A stretch of 33,059 bases of DNA from NCBI GenBank assembly GCA_947630035.1, contig CANRFW010000006.1, forward strand, positions 1-33,059, given 5' to 3'. Numbering within the stretch: position 1 is the first letter of the stretch; each line of letters begins with the position of its first letter. Below, one piece after another: positions 23,024 to 31,092 of the stretch. The notes below the pieces were generated by a model. The model was not told the DNA's origin and made no database searches. It worked only from the letters and a program-made list of their open reading frames with translations. The translations under genes and the position numbers were made by a program. Source of the stretch: an uncultured Clostridia bacterium. Its GTDB lineage: Bacteria; Bacillota; Clostridia; Christensenellales; Borkfalkiaceae.

Positions 23024-25048
23024 ATGAAGGCGTTACGTTATCTCGGTGCGGTCCTTTCGACCGTTCTGTTCGCGGCGTCTTTCGCGCTGCAACCGTTTAT
23101 TCCCGTGAAGGCGTCGGCAGCGGAGTTGTCCCCGCAAGAAAAATACGAGCAAACGGAAGTCATGGACGATCTGGACGGCGCGATGATAGGCGGCAAGCCC
23201 TTCGACCCCGCGGACTATCCGCATAACGGGAACAGCAGTCCCCAAATCATCGCGTTCGCGGAGTTCTGTTATTCGTATTACGAGGAGAAGCAAGCCGATT
23301 ACGCCTTCTACGTCTATGTCTACAATCCGCAAGACGTTGCGTTTGACACGGCAACGGAGCGCAACCAAATCTCGCTCTCTGCGGGGCGGAACAGCGGCTA
23401 CGACAAATACCCGCTCGCCTTCGTGAAGTATTCGGAGACGGCGGGCTATGAAGGACGCTTTTTCAAATTCCGAGTGAAACTCACTGCCGCCGAGCGCGGA
23501 GCGATCTGGAAAAGCGTCGAAGAAGGCAAGCGGGAATACCGTATCGGCGGTATCGAATTATCGGTGGGCGGCGTTGTCGAGGATTACGGCTGCGCACAGG
23601 TCTATACATACAGCGGCTACGCGCTCGGTTACGGCTCGCCGCTCGCCGAGGGAGATACGCTCACCTGCACCGTGGACGGCTTGGAAACCTATCTGTCTTT
23701 GGACGTCCGCTCCACCTACTACCGCCCCACAGGGACAAACGGCGAGGGTTACACGCAGGACACGCTCCATTCCGTGTATTTCTCCGTTCCGAATGCGATC
23801 ATCGAGGAATACGGAGAGATGACGGCGGTCCATGCGACATGGCTCAACGCGCTGACAAATCCCATCGTCGTAACGGGGAACGAAAGCGTGTATGACGCGA
23901 TCTTGCCGTATATCGGGACAACGGTCGATGGCGGGAATTTCACATACGCCGGCGACGACCATTCGCCTGTCAAATACGCCCTTCTCGCGGGCGAGTACAA
24001 TGAAAGCGCAAGTTGGAATCACGCTTCCCACGGGCATGCAATCATCAGTTACAATGCCAATGCGCACTTCACCCGTTCGGACCGCACGATAACCGATTTA
24101 CAGTATATCTTTCTCGCGGATAACGGAGATGCCGACGCATACACCTTGCCCGCGGAAGCGCTCATCGGGAGCAAGGCGGACGGCATAAAGGGCTATTTTG
24201 AAACCTATACGGAGAAGTTCGGCGGTGCGCTTATCAATAGCCGCTATTCTGCGGCGCTGTTTGAGAGCGTGGCAAGCGAGTTCACCGATATAAGGATTTC
24301 GGCAGACGAGAGTTTTACGCTCACGGACGAGATCGTCTCCCAAAGCCTATGGCAGAAGTTTGTCGGCGGGGGCTACAATGTCGCGGGGACGAACACCTAT
24401 ACCGTTTCCGCGATCAAGAAAGTCCAAGACGAAGATTTCCGGACGACGGCAGCGGAGACGTGCAGGGGGCTGTATATCGACGAGAGCGACTACAACGATT
24501 TCAAGGAATACTACGACGGGGCGAAAAAGAACGGGGAAACGGTGTATCTGTTTCGGTATTTTCAAAGCGACTATTCGTCATACGAGTCCATCGAGTACGA
24601 ACGCAGCAAGGGAGATTGGACGCTGCTCGGCACGGAGTTCGATTATGACTATGTGGATACCAACGCCTATTTCTTTCAAATGTGGGTGCAACTCGATTTC
24701 GACATTATCGACCTCACTTTCACGAAAGACGGCGTAGAGACCGTGATCCCCGTCATCATGTCGCCTATGGATATTGCAGCAGACGCGACGCCACCCGTTG
24801 TAACGACAAAGAACAATTTCAAGTGGTGGCAAATCCTGCTCGCGCTCCTCGCCGTGGTGCTTCTCATCATCTTGTTGTGGAAGTTCCTGCCGTGGGTTCT
24901 GCAAGCCCTTGTCTGGGTAATTGTATTGCCGTTCAAAGGGATCGCAGCGCTTCTCAAGGCTATCTCCGATAGCGTGAAGAAGCGACGGCAAAAGCGGGAA
25001 GAAGAACGGGAAAAGCAGCAGCAGGCGGAAAAACCGCCCGAGGCATAA
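23024..25048 (+). CDS. Signal peptide, large exodomain, C-terminal membrane anchor protein
   Basis: A 674-residue protein. Signal peptide of about 33 residues ending VKASAAE, then about 565 residues of extracellular sequence rich in Tyr, Asp and Ser, then a long hydrophobic segment from Trp601 to about 645 (WWQILLALLAVVLLIILLW and a second part around VLQALVWVIVLPF), and a short Lys/Arg/Gln-rich cytoplasmic tail. This plan (cleaved signal, exodomain, C-terminal anchor) is like filamentous-phage adsorption proteins of the pIII type, but also like many cell-surface proteins. No sequence family is recognised. AAGGAGG precedes the start by 6 nt. Confidence 0.75.
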   Translation: MKALRYLGAVLSTVLFAASFALQPFIPVKASAAELSPQEKYEQTEVMDDLDGAMIGGKPFDPADYPHNGNSSPQIIAFAEFCYSYYEEKQADYAFYVYVYNPQDVAFDTATERNQISLSAGRNSGYDKYPLAFVKYSETAGYEGRFFKFRVKLTAAERGAIWKSVEEGKREYRIGGIELSVGGVVEDYGCAQVYTYSGYALGYGSPLAEGDTLTCTVDGLETYLSLDVRSTYYRPTGTNGEGYTQDTLHSVYFSVPNAIIEEYGEMTAVHATWLNALTNPIVVTGNESVYDAILPYIGTTVDGGNFTYAGDDHSPVKYALLAGEYNESASWNHASHGHAIISYNANAHFTRSDRTITDLQYIFLADNGDADAYTLPAEALIGSKADGIKGYFETYTEKFGGALINSRYSAALFESVASEFTDIRISADESFTLTDEIVSQSLWQKFVGGGYNVAGTNTYTVSAIKKVQDEDFRTTAAETCRGLYIDESDYNDFKEYYDGAKKNGETVYLFRYFQSDYSSYESIEYERSKGDWTLLGTEFDYDYVDTNAYFFQMWVQLDFDIIDLTFTKDGVETVIPVIMSPMDIAADATPPVVTTKNNFKWWQILLALLAVVLLIILLWKFLPWVLQALVWVIVLPFKGIAALLKAISDSVKKRRQKREEEREKQQQAEKPPEA

Positions 25049-25053
25049 GGAAA

Positions 25054-25079
25054 GCGGCTCCCGAATATTCGGGAGCCGC
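25054..25079. terminator. Perfect 26-bp palindrome between convergent genes
   Basis: Arms 25054-25066 and 25067-25079 are exact reverse complements, GC-rich at the base. It lies between the stop codons of the membrane protein (+) and the PIN toxin (-), so it probably ends both transcripts although T-runs are poor. Confidence 0.7.
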
Positions 25080-25083
25080 CATT

Positions 25084-25488
25084 TCAGAAGTCGGACAGAA
25101 ATTCGGCGCAGGTCAGGATTTTGGGATGCCCGATCTTCGCGGAGAGAAAATCATTGTCGCCTGTAATGATGGCGTCAACATTTGCGGCGATCGCCGCACG
25201 GAGCAAGGGTCTGTCGTCTGCATCGCGGATGAGGGTCTCGCTCTCCTGCTCCTCGGTCGGGACGGGGATCATTTCCAGCGTCAAAAGCGCAAGCGCAAGG
25301 AAGGATTCGAGTGCGGGGATTTTCGTCGGAAATTTGCGGTTGAATATCCGTCGCATTTCATCGATATTCTGCTCGCAGATGACGCCTTGATTTGGCGCAG
25401 TCACCGCCTTGACAAACGCTTTGAAGGGCGTTCCGTTCGGGTTTAGCGCCGCGGAAATGAGAACATTGGAGTCAATCAACACTTTCAT
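25084..25488 (-). CDS. PIN-domain toxin
   Basis: A 134-residue PIN-domain ribonuclease of the toxin type. The acidic active site can be followed: Asp7 in VLIDSNVLISA, the Glu of CEQNIDEMRRIF, Asp in RDADDRPLLRAA, and Asp in IITGDNDFL. Its start overlaps the end of the AbrB gene by 17 nt, the usual arrangement for a coupled toxin-antitoxin pair. Such toxins cut RNA, often tRNA, when released from the antitoxin. Confidence 0.88.
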   Translation of the reverse strand: MKVLIDSNVLISAALNPNGTPFKAFVKAVTAPNQGVICEQNIDEMRRIFNRKFPTKIPALESFLALALLTLEMIPVPTEEQESETLIRDADDRPLLRAAIAANVDAIITGDNDFLSAKIGHPKILTCAEFLSDF

Positions 25489-25747
25489 CGTTCTCGCCTC
25501 TCCGCATCTCGGTGATCATCTCCGTCACTTCCTCCTCGGAAGGGGCATTCTCAACGCCCTGCATCTGCGCTTGGAGCATCTGCATGGCAAAGACGGCGGA
25601 ATTGACGATACGGACGTTGCCGTTCTCTACGACGAAAGAAATACGGTCGCCGCAATCCACACCGAGAATGGTGCGAATATCCTTCGGGATCGTAACCTGC
25701 CCTTTCGCCATCACTTTGGCATTGTCTACAAAAGCGGGTTGTGCCAT
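25472..25747 (-). CDS. AbrB/MazE-type antitoxin
   Basis: A 91-residue protein with the swapped-hairpin DNA-binding fold: VMAKGQVTIPKDIRTILGVDCGDRISFVVENGNVRIV is the clear AbrB/SpoVT signature. The C-terminal acidic tail (EEEVTEMITEMRRGEND) would cover the toxin. AAGGAGG sits about 10 nt before the ATG. It likely binds the dyad in its own promoter. Confidence 0.9.
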   Translation of the reverse strand: MAQPAFVDNAKVMAKGQVTIPKDIRTILGVDCGDRISFVVENGNVRIVNSAVFAMQMLQAQMQGVENAPSEEEVTEMITEMRRGENDESVD

Positions 25748-25777
25748 AGAAGTTTTCCTCCTTGAAAGAATGGAAAG

Positions 25778-25829
25778 TAGGGATTTTCCTACCTGCTTCT
25801 ATTATACCCCGTTTTTCGGAAAATGTCAA
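25778..25829 (-). promoter_or_regulatory. Promoter and operator of the toxin-antitoxin pair
   Basis: Minus-strand TTGACA (25829-25824), 17-bp spacer, TATAAT (25806-25801). Just downstream, at the expected start site, GTAGG-N5-CCTAC forms a 15-bp dyad (25778-25792), a good candidate operator for autorepression by the antitoxin. Confidence 0.85.
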
Positions 25830-25860
25830 CACACAACCAAGAATTTTCGGAGGAAAAACT

Positions 25861-25959
25861 ATGAAAATTTTCAAGCGCGTTCTCGCGGTAGTGCTATTCG
25901 CAACCGCGGTGTTTATCATCGGCTATCTGGTCTATACGGGGGTACGGCTTCATGCGTAA
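25861..25959 (+). CDS. 32-residue single-span membrane protein
   Basis: Starts MKIFKRVLAVVLFATAVF and ends YLVYTGVRLHA: a basic N-terminus, one membrane helix (about 7-27) and a short tail. A perfect CGGAGGAA site lies 8 nt before the ATG, and the end overlaps the start of the membrane ATPase by 8 nt. Size and layout are compatible with a small coat or accessory protein of filamentous phage, or an assembly cofactor for the ATPase. No sequence match is claimed. Confidence 0.7.
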   Translation: MKIFKRVLAVVLFATAVFIIGYLVYTGVRLHA

Positions 25960-28060
25960 AGTTCACATTGTACTCACCGTACTCATCACGGCGCTGTTTC
26001 TCGCGCTCGGCGGCTTTGTATTCCGCGCTTCCTATCTTCGGTTCGGAGAGGCAATCGCGGACATGGGGCGGTCATTCGGCGTATATTTCTGTGAGATTTT
26101 CCGCATCCCGTATTCGTTTTCCGCGACGGTGAGAGAGCCGTCGCGGGTGTTCGGCTGGTCGTCCTATCTGCCCGAAAACCTTGCGGAATTGAAAACGGGC
26201 GCGGCGGATTATTTCTCGCTTCTGTTCAGTGCGGACAACTTCGGCGCATGGTGGACGGCAGCAACGGCGTTCCTCGGAAACGCGGCAAAAGTACTTATTA
26301 TCCTCTTGCCCGTCTGCGTCATTCTCTATTTTATCATCCGTTGGCGCTACCGTAAGGAAAACGTCAAACACGGCTGCGACACCGTACCCCTGCGGGCTTT
26401 CAAGTGGCTCGCGGCGCACACCTACCGCCCCGTGAAGGAGTATATCGTATCATACAGGCGCTTTCTCGGCGAACACGGGTGGATACGGAAATGTTGGATC
26501 GTGCTATGGGCATTCCATTTGAACGCAGCAAGTATTCCGGTCGCGTTTTTCGCGTTTTACTTGTATTTCGTGGCAACCTTCGACGCATCCGCGATCGTCC
26601 TGCAACTCGGGAAACTTCTCATCGACGTAAACGTCATATTCAAGTATTTCCCGTGGTGGCTGCTGTTGCCGTTCGCATGGCTGCTATTCAACCGTTGGCG
26701 AAGGAGAACCGCCCTCGGCCGCCTGCGGCACATGGAAGCAAAGAACTGCGGATTTATCAATGAACTCCCCATCGTCTCTATCACGTGCGGCTCTATGGGT
26801 AAGAAAAAAACGACGGCAATCACCGATATGGCACTTTCACAGTCGGTCATGTTCCGGCAAAAAGCGCTCGCGATTTTGCAGGAGAATGACATGAAATTTC
26901 CGTTTTTCCCGTGGGTCGGTTTCGAGGACGAACTCCATAAATGTATGGAGTACGGCACGGTTTATAACCTTGCGACGGTCAAGGCATGGATAGCATTGAA
27001 AGCCGAGCGCTACGCAAAACACGGCAGGACGGACCTGCAACTATACGGCTATGACATAGCCCGCTACGGCGATACATACGACGACGCCTTAAAGCGCGCC
27101 CCGCTCTTCGAGATATTGGCGACGTATGCGCAAGCCTATTTTATCTTTGTGATGGAGAGCAGCCTCATTTTGGCGAATTATTCGGTGCGGGAGAGCGGCG
27201 AGACGTTTTCCCGCGGGAATTTTCCCGCATTCTACAATGAGTTTTTCCCGCAGGAGACGGAAGAAGGCGGCAGGTTTGCGCATATCCTTGATTTTGACGT
27301 GCTACGGCTCGGAAAGCGGGTCATGGAGAACAACCCGAAGGCGGGCAGTTTCGAGTTTGGCGTCGTCGTCATCTCGGAAGTCGGCAAGGAACGCGGCAAT
27401 ACGCTCGAACTCAAAGAGGTGAAGAAAGGCACGATCGAAGCAAACCAGAAAAACGACGGGTTCAATTCATGGCTCAAAATGTGCCGCCATAGCGCAACGG
27501 TGGATAATTTTCCGTTTATCAAAGTATTTACGGACGAACAGCGTCCCGAGAGTTGGGGCGCAGACGCGCGCGACCTGTGCGACATTCTCCATATTGTGTC
27601 GTCATCTGAACGGAAACTTGCCTATCCGTTCTATACCATCGAGGAGATGATAAGCGAATGGGTTTTCAAGCGTTTTATCGGTCTGTATTACGATTTCCGC
27701 TATCGGCGCGGGGATAATACGCTGCTCGTCTACCTGCTTAAAAGCGTGGCGGCGTGGGTATGGAGGCGGCATATCCGTATCTGCAACCGCTACGGCTATA
27801 ACACCCTCCGCATAGAGAAGGAGCGCGGCACGATGGACGGCAAGACGGAGAACAAGAAATACTATCTCATGCACAAGAAAATCTATGCCCGCCGCTTCTC
27901 CACAGACTGTTTCTCCGACTATTTCAACGATATGGCAAAGACGGCGAAGGTCGGGTTGAACGACTACGAAGAATATGCCGCAGAGCGGGCTACGGCGGAA
28001 GAATTGAGGGCGCAGCATAGTTATTTCATCGACGCGCTCTATAAGGGGGTGACGCCGTAA
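25952..28060 (+). CDS. Four-span membrane P-loop ATPase, Zot/FtsK-HerA-like
   Basis: A 702-residue protein. Four hydrophobic helices lie in the first 250 residues (about 4-26, 108-130, 178-205, 220-245), followed by a cytoplasmic ATPase domain. Walker A is G280-SMGKKKTT, with Lys where the last Gly of GxxxxGK[ST] is expected. A hydrophobic strand VVVIS-E476 stands at the Walker B position, and DEQRP (Q530-R-P) matches the Gln-Arg-Pro element of HerA/FtsK, coupling proteins and Zot ATPases. Membrane anchor plus this ATPase type suggests DNA or virion export (pI/Zot-like) or a coupling protein. It joins Rep by a TAATG overlap. Confidence 0.68.
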   Translation: MRKVHIVLTVLITALFLALGGFVFRASYLRFGEAIADMGRSFGVYFCEIFRIPYSFSATVREPSRVFGWSSYLPENLAELKTGAADYFSLLFSADNFGAWWTAATAFLGNAAKVLIILLPVCVILYFIIRWRYRKENVKHGCDTVPLRAFKWLAAHTYRPVKEYIVSYRRFLGEHGWIRKCWIVLWAFHLNAASIPVAFFAFYLYFVATFDASAIVLQLGKLLIDVNVIFKYFPWWLLLPFAWLLFNRWRRRTALGRLRHMEAKNCGFINELPIVSITCGSMGKKKTTAITDMALSQSVMFRQKALAILQENDMKFPFFPWVGFEDELHKCMEYGTVYNLATVKAWIALKAERYAKHGRTDLQLYGYDIARYGDTYDDALKRAPLFEILATYAQAYFIFVMESSLILANYSVRESGETFSRGNFPAFYNEFFPQETEEGGRFAHILDFDVLRLGKRVMENNPKAGSFEFGVVVISEVGKERGNTLELKEVKKGTIEANQKNDGFNSWLKMCRHSATVDNFPFIKVFTDEQRPESWGADARDLCDILHIVSSSERKLAYPFYTIEEMISEWVFKRFIGLYYDFRYRRGDNTLLVYLLKSVAAWVWRRHIRICNRYGYNTLRIEKERGTMDGKTENKKYYLMHKKIYARRFSTDCFSDYFNDMAKTAKVGLNDYEEYAAERATAEELRAQHSYFIDALYKGVTP

Positions 28061-29130
28061 TGCCAAGCCCCGAATGTAAAATCTATTTCGACGGCAGCCA
28101 TTATATCGCCATCCCGCATACAACACGGCGGTATAAGCCGCGGCGCAGGCAGAACGAGGAGAAGATCGCCGTAAAACCGCCTGCCGCGTCCGGGGAGAGA
28201 GCGGAAGGCAACGCCCCCGCGGAGGCGGAACGACCCGCCGCAGAAGCCGAAAATTTAACGCCTATCGAATTGATCGCAAGGGGAGGCACGCCCGTAGGGG
28301 ACGCGCCTTCTCCGCCTGCCGCCGCGAATATCCTCAACGAAAACGGGTACGTCCGCGTCATGACGAAGCGGGAACTGTTCAATGAGATTTACAGGGAATG
28401 CGTCTATATGAAATACGGCGCACGGAAGGAGCGGCTCATCAGTGCGATGCGCCCCTATTTCAAGTCGGACGACGCGGCAAAGACCTATGTGGAGAGCAAC
28501 CTCGCCCGAAAAAAGCGGAATTTGATAGCACGCCGCGTAAGGCTCACCCGTAAGGCAAATCTGCAAGAGTTCAATTACTTCGTAACGCTCACCTACGACG
28601 GTGCGATCCATACCGAAGAAACATTCAGAAAACAACTCAAAAACTGCCTTGCCCTGTTCTGCCATAGGAAGGGATGGAAATATATCGGCGTTTGGGAGCG
28701 CTCTCCCGAAAAACAGCGGCTGCACTTTCACGGGATTTTCCATATCCCGGAGGGGACGATGCCGGGCTTTTTCTGCGAAGTGGAAGATTATAATTTCAAG
28801 TCGCACAGACGGACCAAGACCAATCAGAACAGTTATTTTAAGGAACGCTTCGGGCGATGCGATTTCGAGAAGATAGAGGACGCACACCGCATCGGCGACG
28901 CGCTTGCGTATCTTATGAAGTATATCGAGAAAAGCGGCGAGAAAATCGTCTATTCAAAGGGATTGCCGCAATTCTTTATCTCCGACATTTTGGACGACGA
29001 CGTAGTGTGCTCCATCGGGATGGAAGATAAGAAGATGCTGCTTTTCGACGATTTCTCGTGCTTCGACGAAGGAGAATATATCGGGACGGTAAGCAAGGAG
29101 ACCATAGAGCGGCTGCGCAAAAGCCCTTGA
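28060..29130 (+). CDS. rep: HUH-family rolling-circle replication initiator
   Basis: A 356-residue protein. The first 100 residues are a Pro/Ala-rich, probably disordered tail. The nuclease domain shows the three Rep motifs in order: motif 1 F174-VTLTYD, motif 2 RLH222-F-H224-GIF (the metal-binding HUH), and motif 3 Y284-LMKY288 with the catalytic Tyr and Lys. It should nick one strand at an origin and stay linked to the 5' end. Similar Reps occur in small ssDNA phages and plasmids. It overlaps the membrane ATPase by one base, so the two are co-translated; the origin-like structure begins about 50-130 bp after its stop. Confidence 0.88.
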   Translation: MPSPECKIYFDGSHYIAIPHTTRRYKPRRRQNEEKIAVKPPAASGERAEGNAPAEAERPAAEAENLTPIELIARGGTPVGDAPSPPAAANILNENGYVRVMTKRELFNEIYRECVYMKYGARKERLISAMRPYFKSDDAAKTYVESNLARKKRNLIARRVRLTRKANLQEFNYFVTLTYDGAIHTEETFRKQLKNCLALFCHRKGWKYIGVWERSPEKQRLHFHGIFHIPEGTMPGFFCEVEDYNFKSHRRTKTNQNSYFKERFGRCDFEKIEDAHRIGDALAYLMKYIEKSGEKIVYSKGLPQFFISDILDDDVVCSIGMEDKKMLLFDDFSCFDEGEYIGTVSKETIERLRKSP

Positions 29131-29181
29131 CGTGGCGGACGACAGAATACGGGACGAAAACAAAGTCTACGGAACGGAAAA

Positions 29182-29240
29182 GCGGGGCGGTTCGCAAGCG
29201 GATTAGCGCGAACGCCCCGCCCGTCCCGTTTTGTTTTCAG
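29182..29240 (+). terminator. Strong hairpin and T-rich tail after rep
   Basis: Stem 29182-29195 with 29208-29220 (one bulged G), 12-nt loop, followed by a stretch with ttttgtttt at 29229-29237. Probably the terminator of the ATPase-rep operon; it could also be part of the origin. Confidence 0.6.
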
Positions 29241-29261
29241 TATTATTTCGTTCGCCCGTTT

Positions 29262-29329
29262 GCAGGGCGTGTGCTTGTCGCGGCGGCGCGCAGCGCCGCC
29301 GCTTGTATCAAGACAAGCACACGCCCTGC
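29262..29329. other. Nested inverted repeat: candidate replication origin or packaging signal
   Basis: Outer arms 29262-29279 and 29312-29329 are a perfect 18-bp inverted repeat. Directly inside lies a second perfect 10-bp GC stem (29280-29289 with 29293-29302, 3-nt loop), and a 9-nt unpaired ttgtatcaa (29303-29311) remains on one side. An AT-rich agtattatt stands just upstream at 29239-29247 and recalls Rep nick sites. It is noncoding and lies 130 bp after the HUH rep. Double- or single-strand origins and filamentous-phage packaging signals look like this; which one is not decidable. Confidence 0.6.
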
Positions 29330-29395
29330 TGTCAACAGGGACACGGAAAGGGCACGAACGGACACTTTTGCGACGGTTGCGCAGCGCGGAAAAGC

Positions 29396-29429
29396 AGAAA
29401 AAAACGGAGGAAAGCCTCGGCTTTCCCCC
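29396..29429 (-). terminator. Terminator of the PcfJ-side operon
   Basis: Minus-strand stem (29429-29419 with 29416-29406, one mismatch) followed by seven T (29404-29398), 23 nt after the stop of the 91-residue gene. Confidence 0.85.
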
Positions 29430-29451
29430 GTTGTATTCCGTTGTGCGGCGG

Positions 29452-29727
29452 TTACGGTATATACCGTTTGCCGTTCAATTCGATACCCGTCTGTGTACGG
29501 TTCGGTCTGCCGCGTCCGCAGGCTCGGATGATGATATGCTCTTTATCTTCTCCGACACGGGGGAGATCGCCTGCGTCGAAGTCGTCGCTCACCGCGATGA
29601 TTTTGATCCCGCGGTCAACGAAGTAGGTAACGAACTCCAACAAGTCCGAAAACCGTCCGTGGCTGTCGGCGATAAAGCCGATATTCTGTTCGGGGCAGTA
29701 CGCCGCAATTCTGCAATACGTGTTCAT
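29452..29727 (-). CDS. Hypothetical 91-residue protein next to PcfJ
   Basis: Start at 29727 chosen for AAGGAG 7 nt upstream; it overlaps the end of the PcfJ-like gene (ATGA). Sequence contains NIGFIADSHGRFSDLLEFVTYFVDRGIKII, a helix-rich part, then a basic segment RACGRGRPNRTQTG. No family recognised. Last gene of the minus-strand operon. Confidence 0.6.
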   Translation of the reverse strand: MNTYCRIAAYCPEQNIGFIADSHGRFSDLLEFVTYFVDRGIKIIAVSDDFDAGDLPRVGEDKEHIIIRACGRGRPNRTQTGIELNGKRYIP

Positions 29728-31088
29728 GATAATTCTCCTTCTACATTTATTTTTTTGATTTGTGAGTTTGCGAACGGCAGCCAAACGTCGTTGATATAGT
29801 GCAGAACGCTGTCATCGGGACGGCTGTCGTTGTGCCCGTAACATTGAAGTACGCAATGGCGGGATATGGAATACTCGAGCGTTACGAATGGGACTTCAGG
29901 CGCGTTTGCGTGTCTGACAAAGAAAATCAGAGTTTCGGCGTGTGCGAATTTCCGGCGATAGTGAAACGCGCCTACGCAGTGCGAAAGCGCTACGCCCTCC
30001 CGGATAAGATCGGAAGGAGTCGAAGCGATGAGGACGGCATAGTCCGTATTCGTAATGTCTTGCAAGCCGCGAAACCGTTCGGCGACCTGCGGAAACAGCC
30101 TGCAAATGTCCGCCTGCTCCTTTTCAAGCGCGGCTCTGCGTTCGCTGTCTGCCCGTTCCCTCTCTTCGCGGAGAAGCGCCTCCGATTGCTCGATACGGGT
30201 GTCGTGCCAGCGCTTGAAATCGCGGGGGAAACAGTTCTTTGTGTCGTTCATGTCAAGCCCGAGATGGCGGCACGCTTTGAAGTAGTCGCAATAGGAATAC
30301 ATGGGTACGCTATATTCGTCAAAATAGCGAAAGAGCCGCTCCAACGCTTTCCCCTTGAAAAACGCCACAAGCGGCTTCATTCCGTATCCGAGACGGAACG
30401 ACCGTTCTCTGTATTCCTTTCTTTGCACCGTAGCAAGCGGTTCGCCTGTTTTATACGCTCGAAGCAATGTCGGGATGCCGTAATTTTTCAAGCGCTCGTC
30501 TTTGTTGCGGACAAGCCATCTCAAAAATCCCCTGTCTTTCTTGACTTTGGAAAGGACAGTAGGTCTCACAGCCAAAAACGGAAACCCGAGTTTTGTAAGC
30601 GTTTCAACCTGCTGCGGATATTTTTGATAGAGCCGAAGATAACGCAGAATGTCTACGCCCGTGTATTGTTCGGCAGCGCTGTATTTGTATTCGGGATACC
30701 GCGCAAGATACTCCGTGTTGACGACGGGTGCGAAGGGGTCGAATAGTTTATCTTCCGTAACGCACCAACCGTATGTGGCGTACCACTTGGGCGCTGCGGA
30801 AATGCCCGCGTCGAACCAGCATACCGAGTAGCCGCTGATATAGTTGAAAACCATATCCTTGTAAAAACACACTTTGGAGCGGACGCCGTGGACGGCGACT
30901 TGTTTGCAATACCACTTGCCCTTATGATTTTTGACTGCCACGGTGATTTTTACGAGTTCTCCGCCGTTCTCGGCAAGATAGGCATAAAAGCGGCGAACGG
31001 AGTTTTGCTCGGGGTACGATTTCAAATCGTACTGTTTGATACGCTTTTCCATATATTTCGGAATGGGTTTGATTTTCTTGGTCTCCAT
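29724..31088 (-). CDS. PcfJ-like protein
   Basis: A 454-residue protein. The C-terminal third has the PcfJ signature: LIREGVALSHCVGAFHYRRKFAHAETLIFFVRHA in outline, then VPFVTLEYSISRHCVLQCYGHNDSRPDDSVLHYINDVW. PcfJ was named from conjugative plasmid pCF10; relatives are widespread on conjugative elements and phages and their biochemical role is not known. A Lys/Arg/Glu-rich coiled region (about 300-335) precedes the signature. GAGGTG lies before the ATG, 4 nt after the PcfK-like stop. Confidence 0.85.
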   Translation of the reverse strand: METKKIKPIPKYMEKRIKQYDLKSYPEQNSVRRFYAYLAENGGELVKITVAVKNHKGKWYCKQVAVHGVRSKVCFYKDMVFNYISGYSVCWFDAGISAAPKWYATYGWCVTEDKLFDPFAPVVNTEYLARYPEYKYSAAEQYTGVDILRYLRLYQKYPQQVETLTKLGFPFLAVRPTVLSKVKKDRGFLRWLVRNKDERLKNYGIPTLLRAYKTGEPLATVQRKEYRERSFRLGYGMKPLVAFFKGKALERLFRYFDEYSVPMYSYCDYFKACRHLGLDMNDTKNCFPRDFKRWHDTRIEQSEALLREERERADSERRAALEKEQADICRLFPQVAERFRGLQDITNTDYAVLIASTPSDLIREGVALSHCVGAFHYRRKFAHAETLIFFVRHANAPEVPFVTLEYSISRHCVLQCYGHNDSRPDDSVLHYINDVWLPFANSQIKKINVEGELS

Positions 31089-31092
31089 GTAT

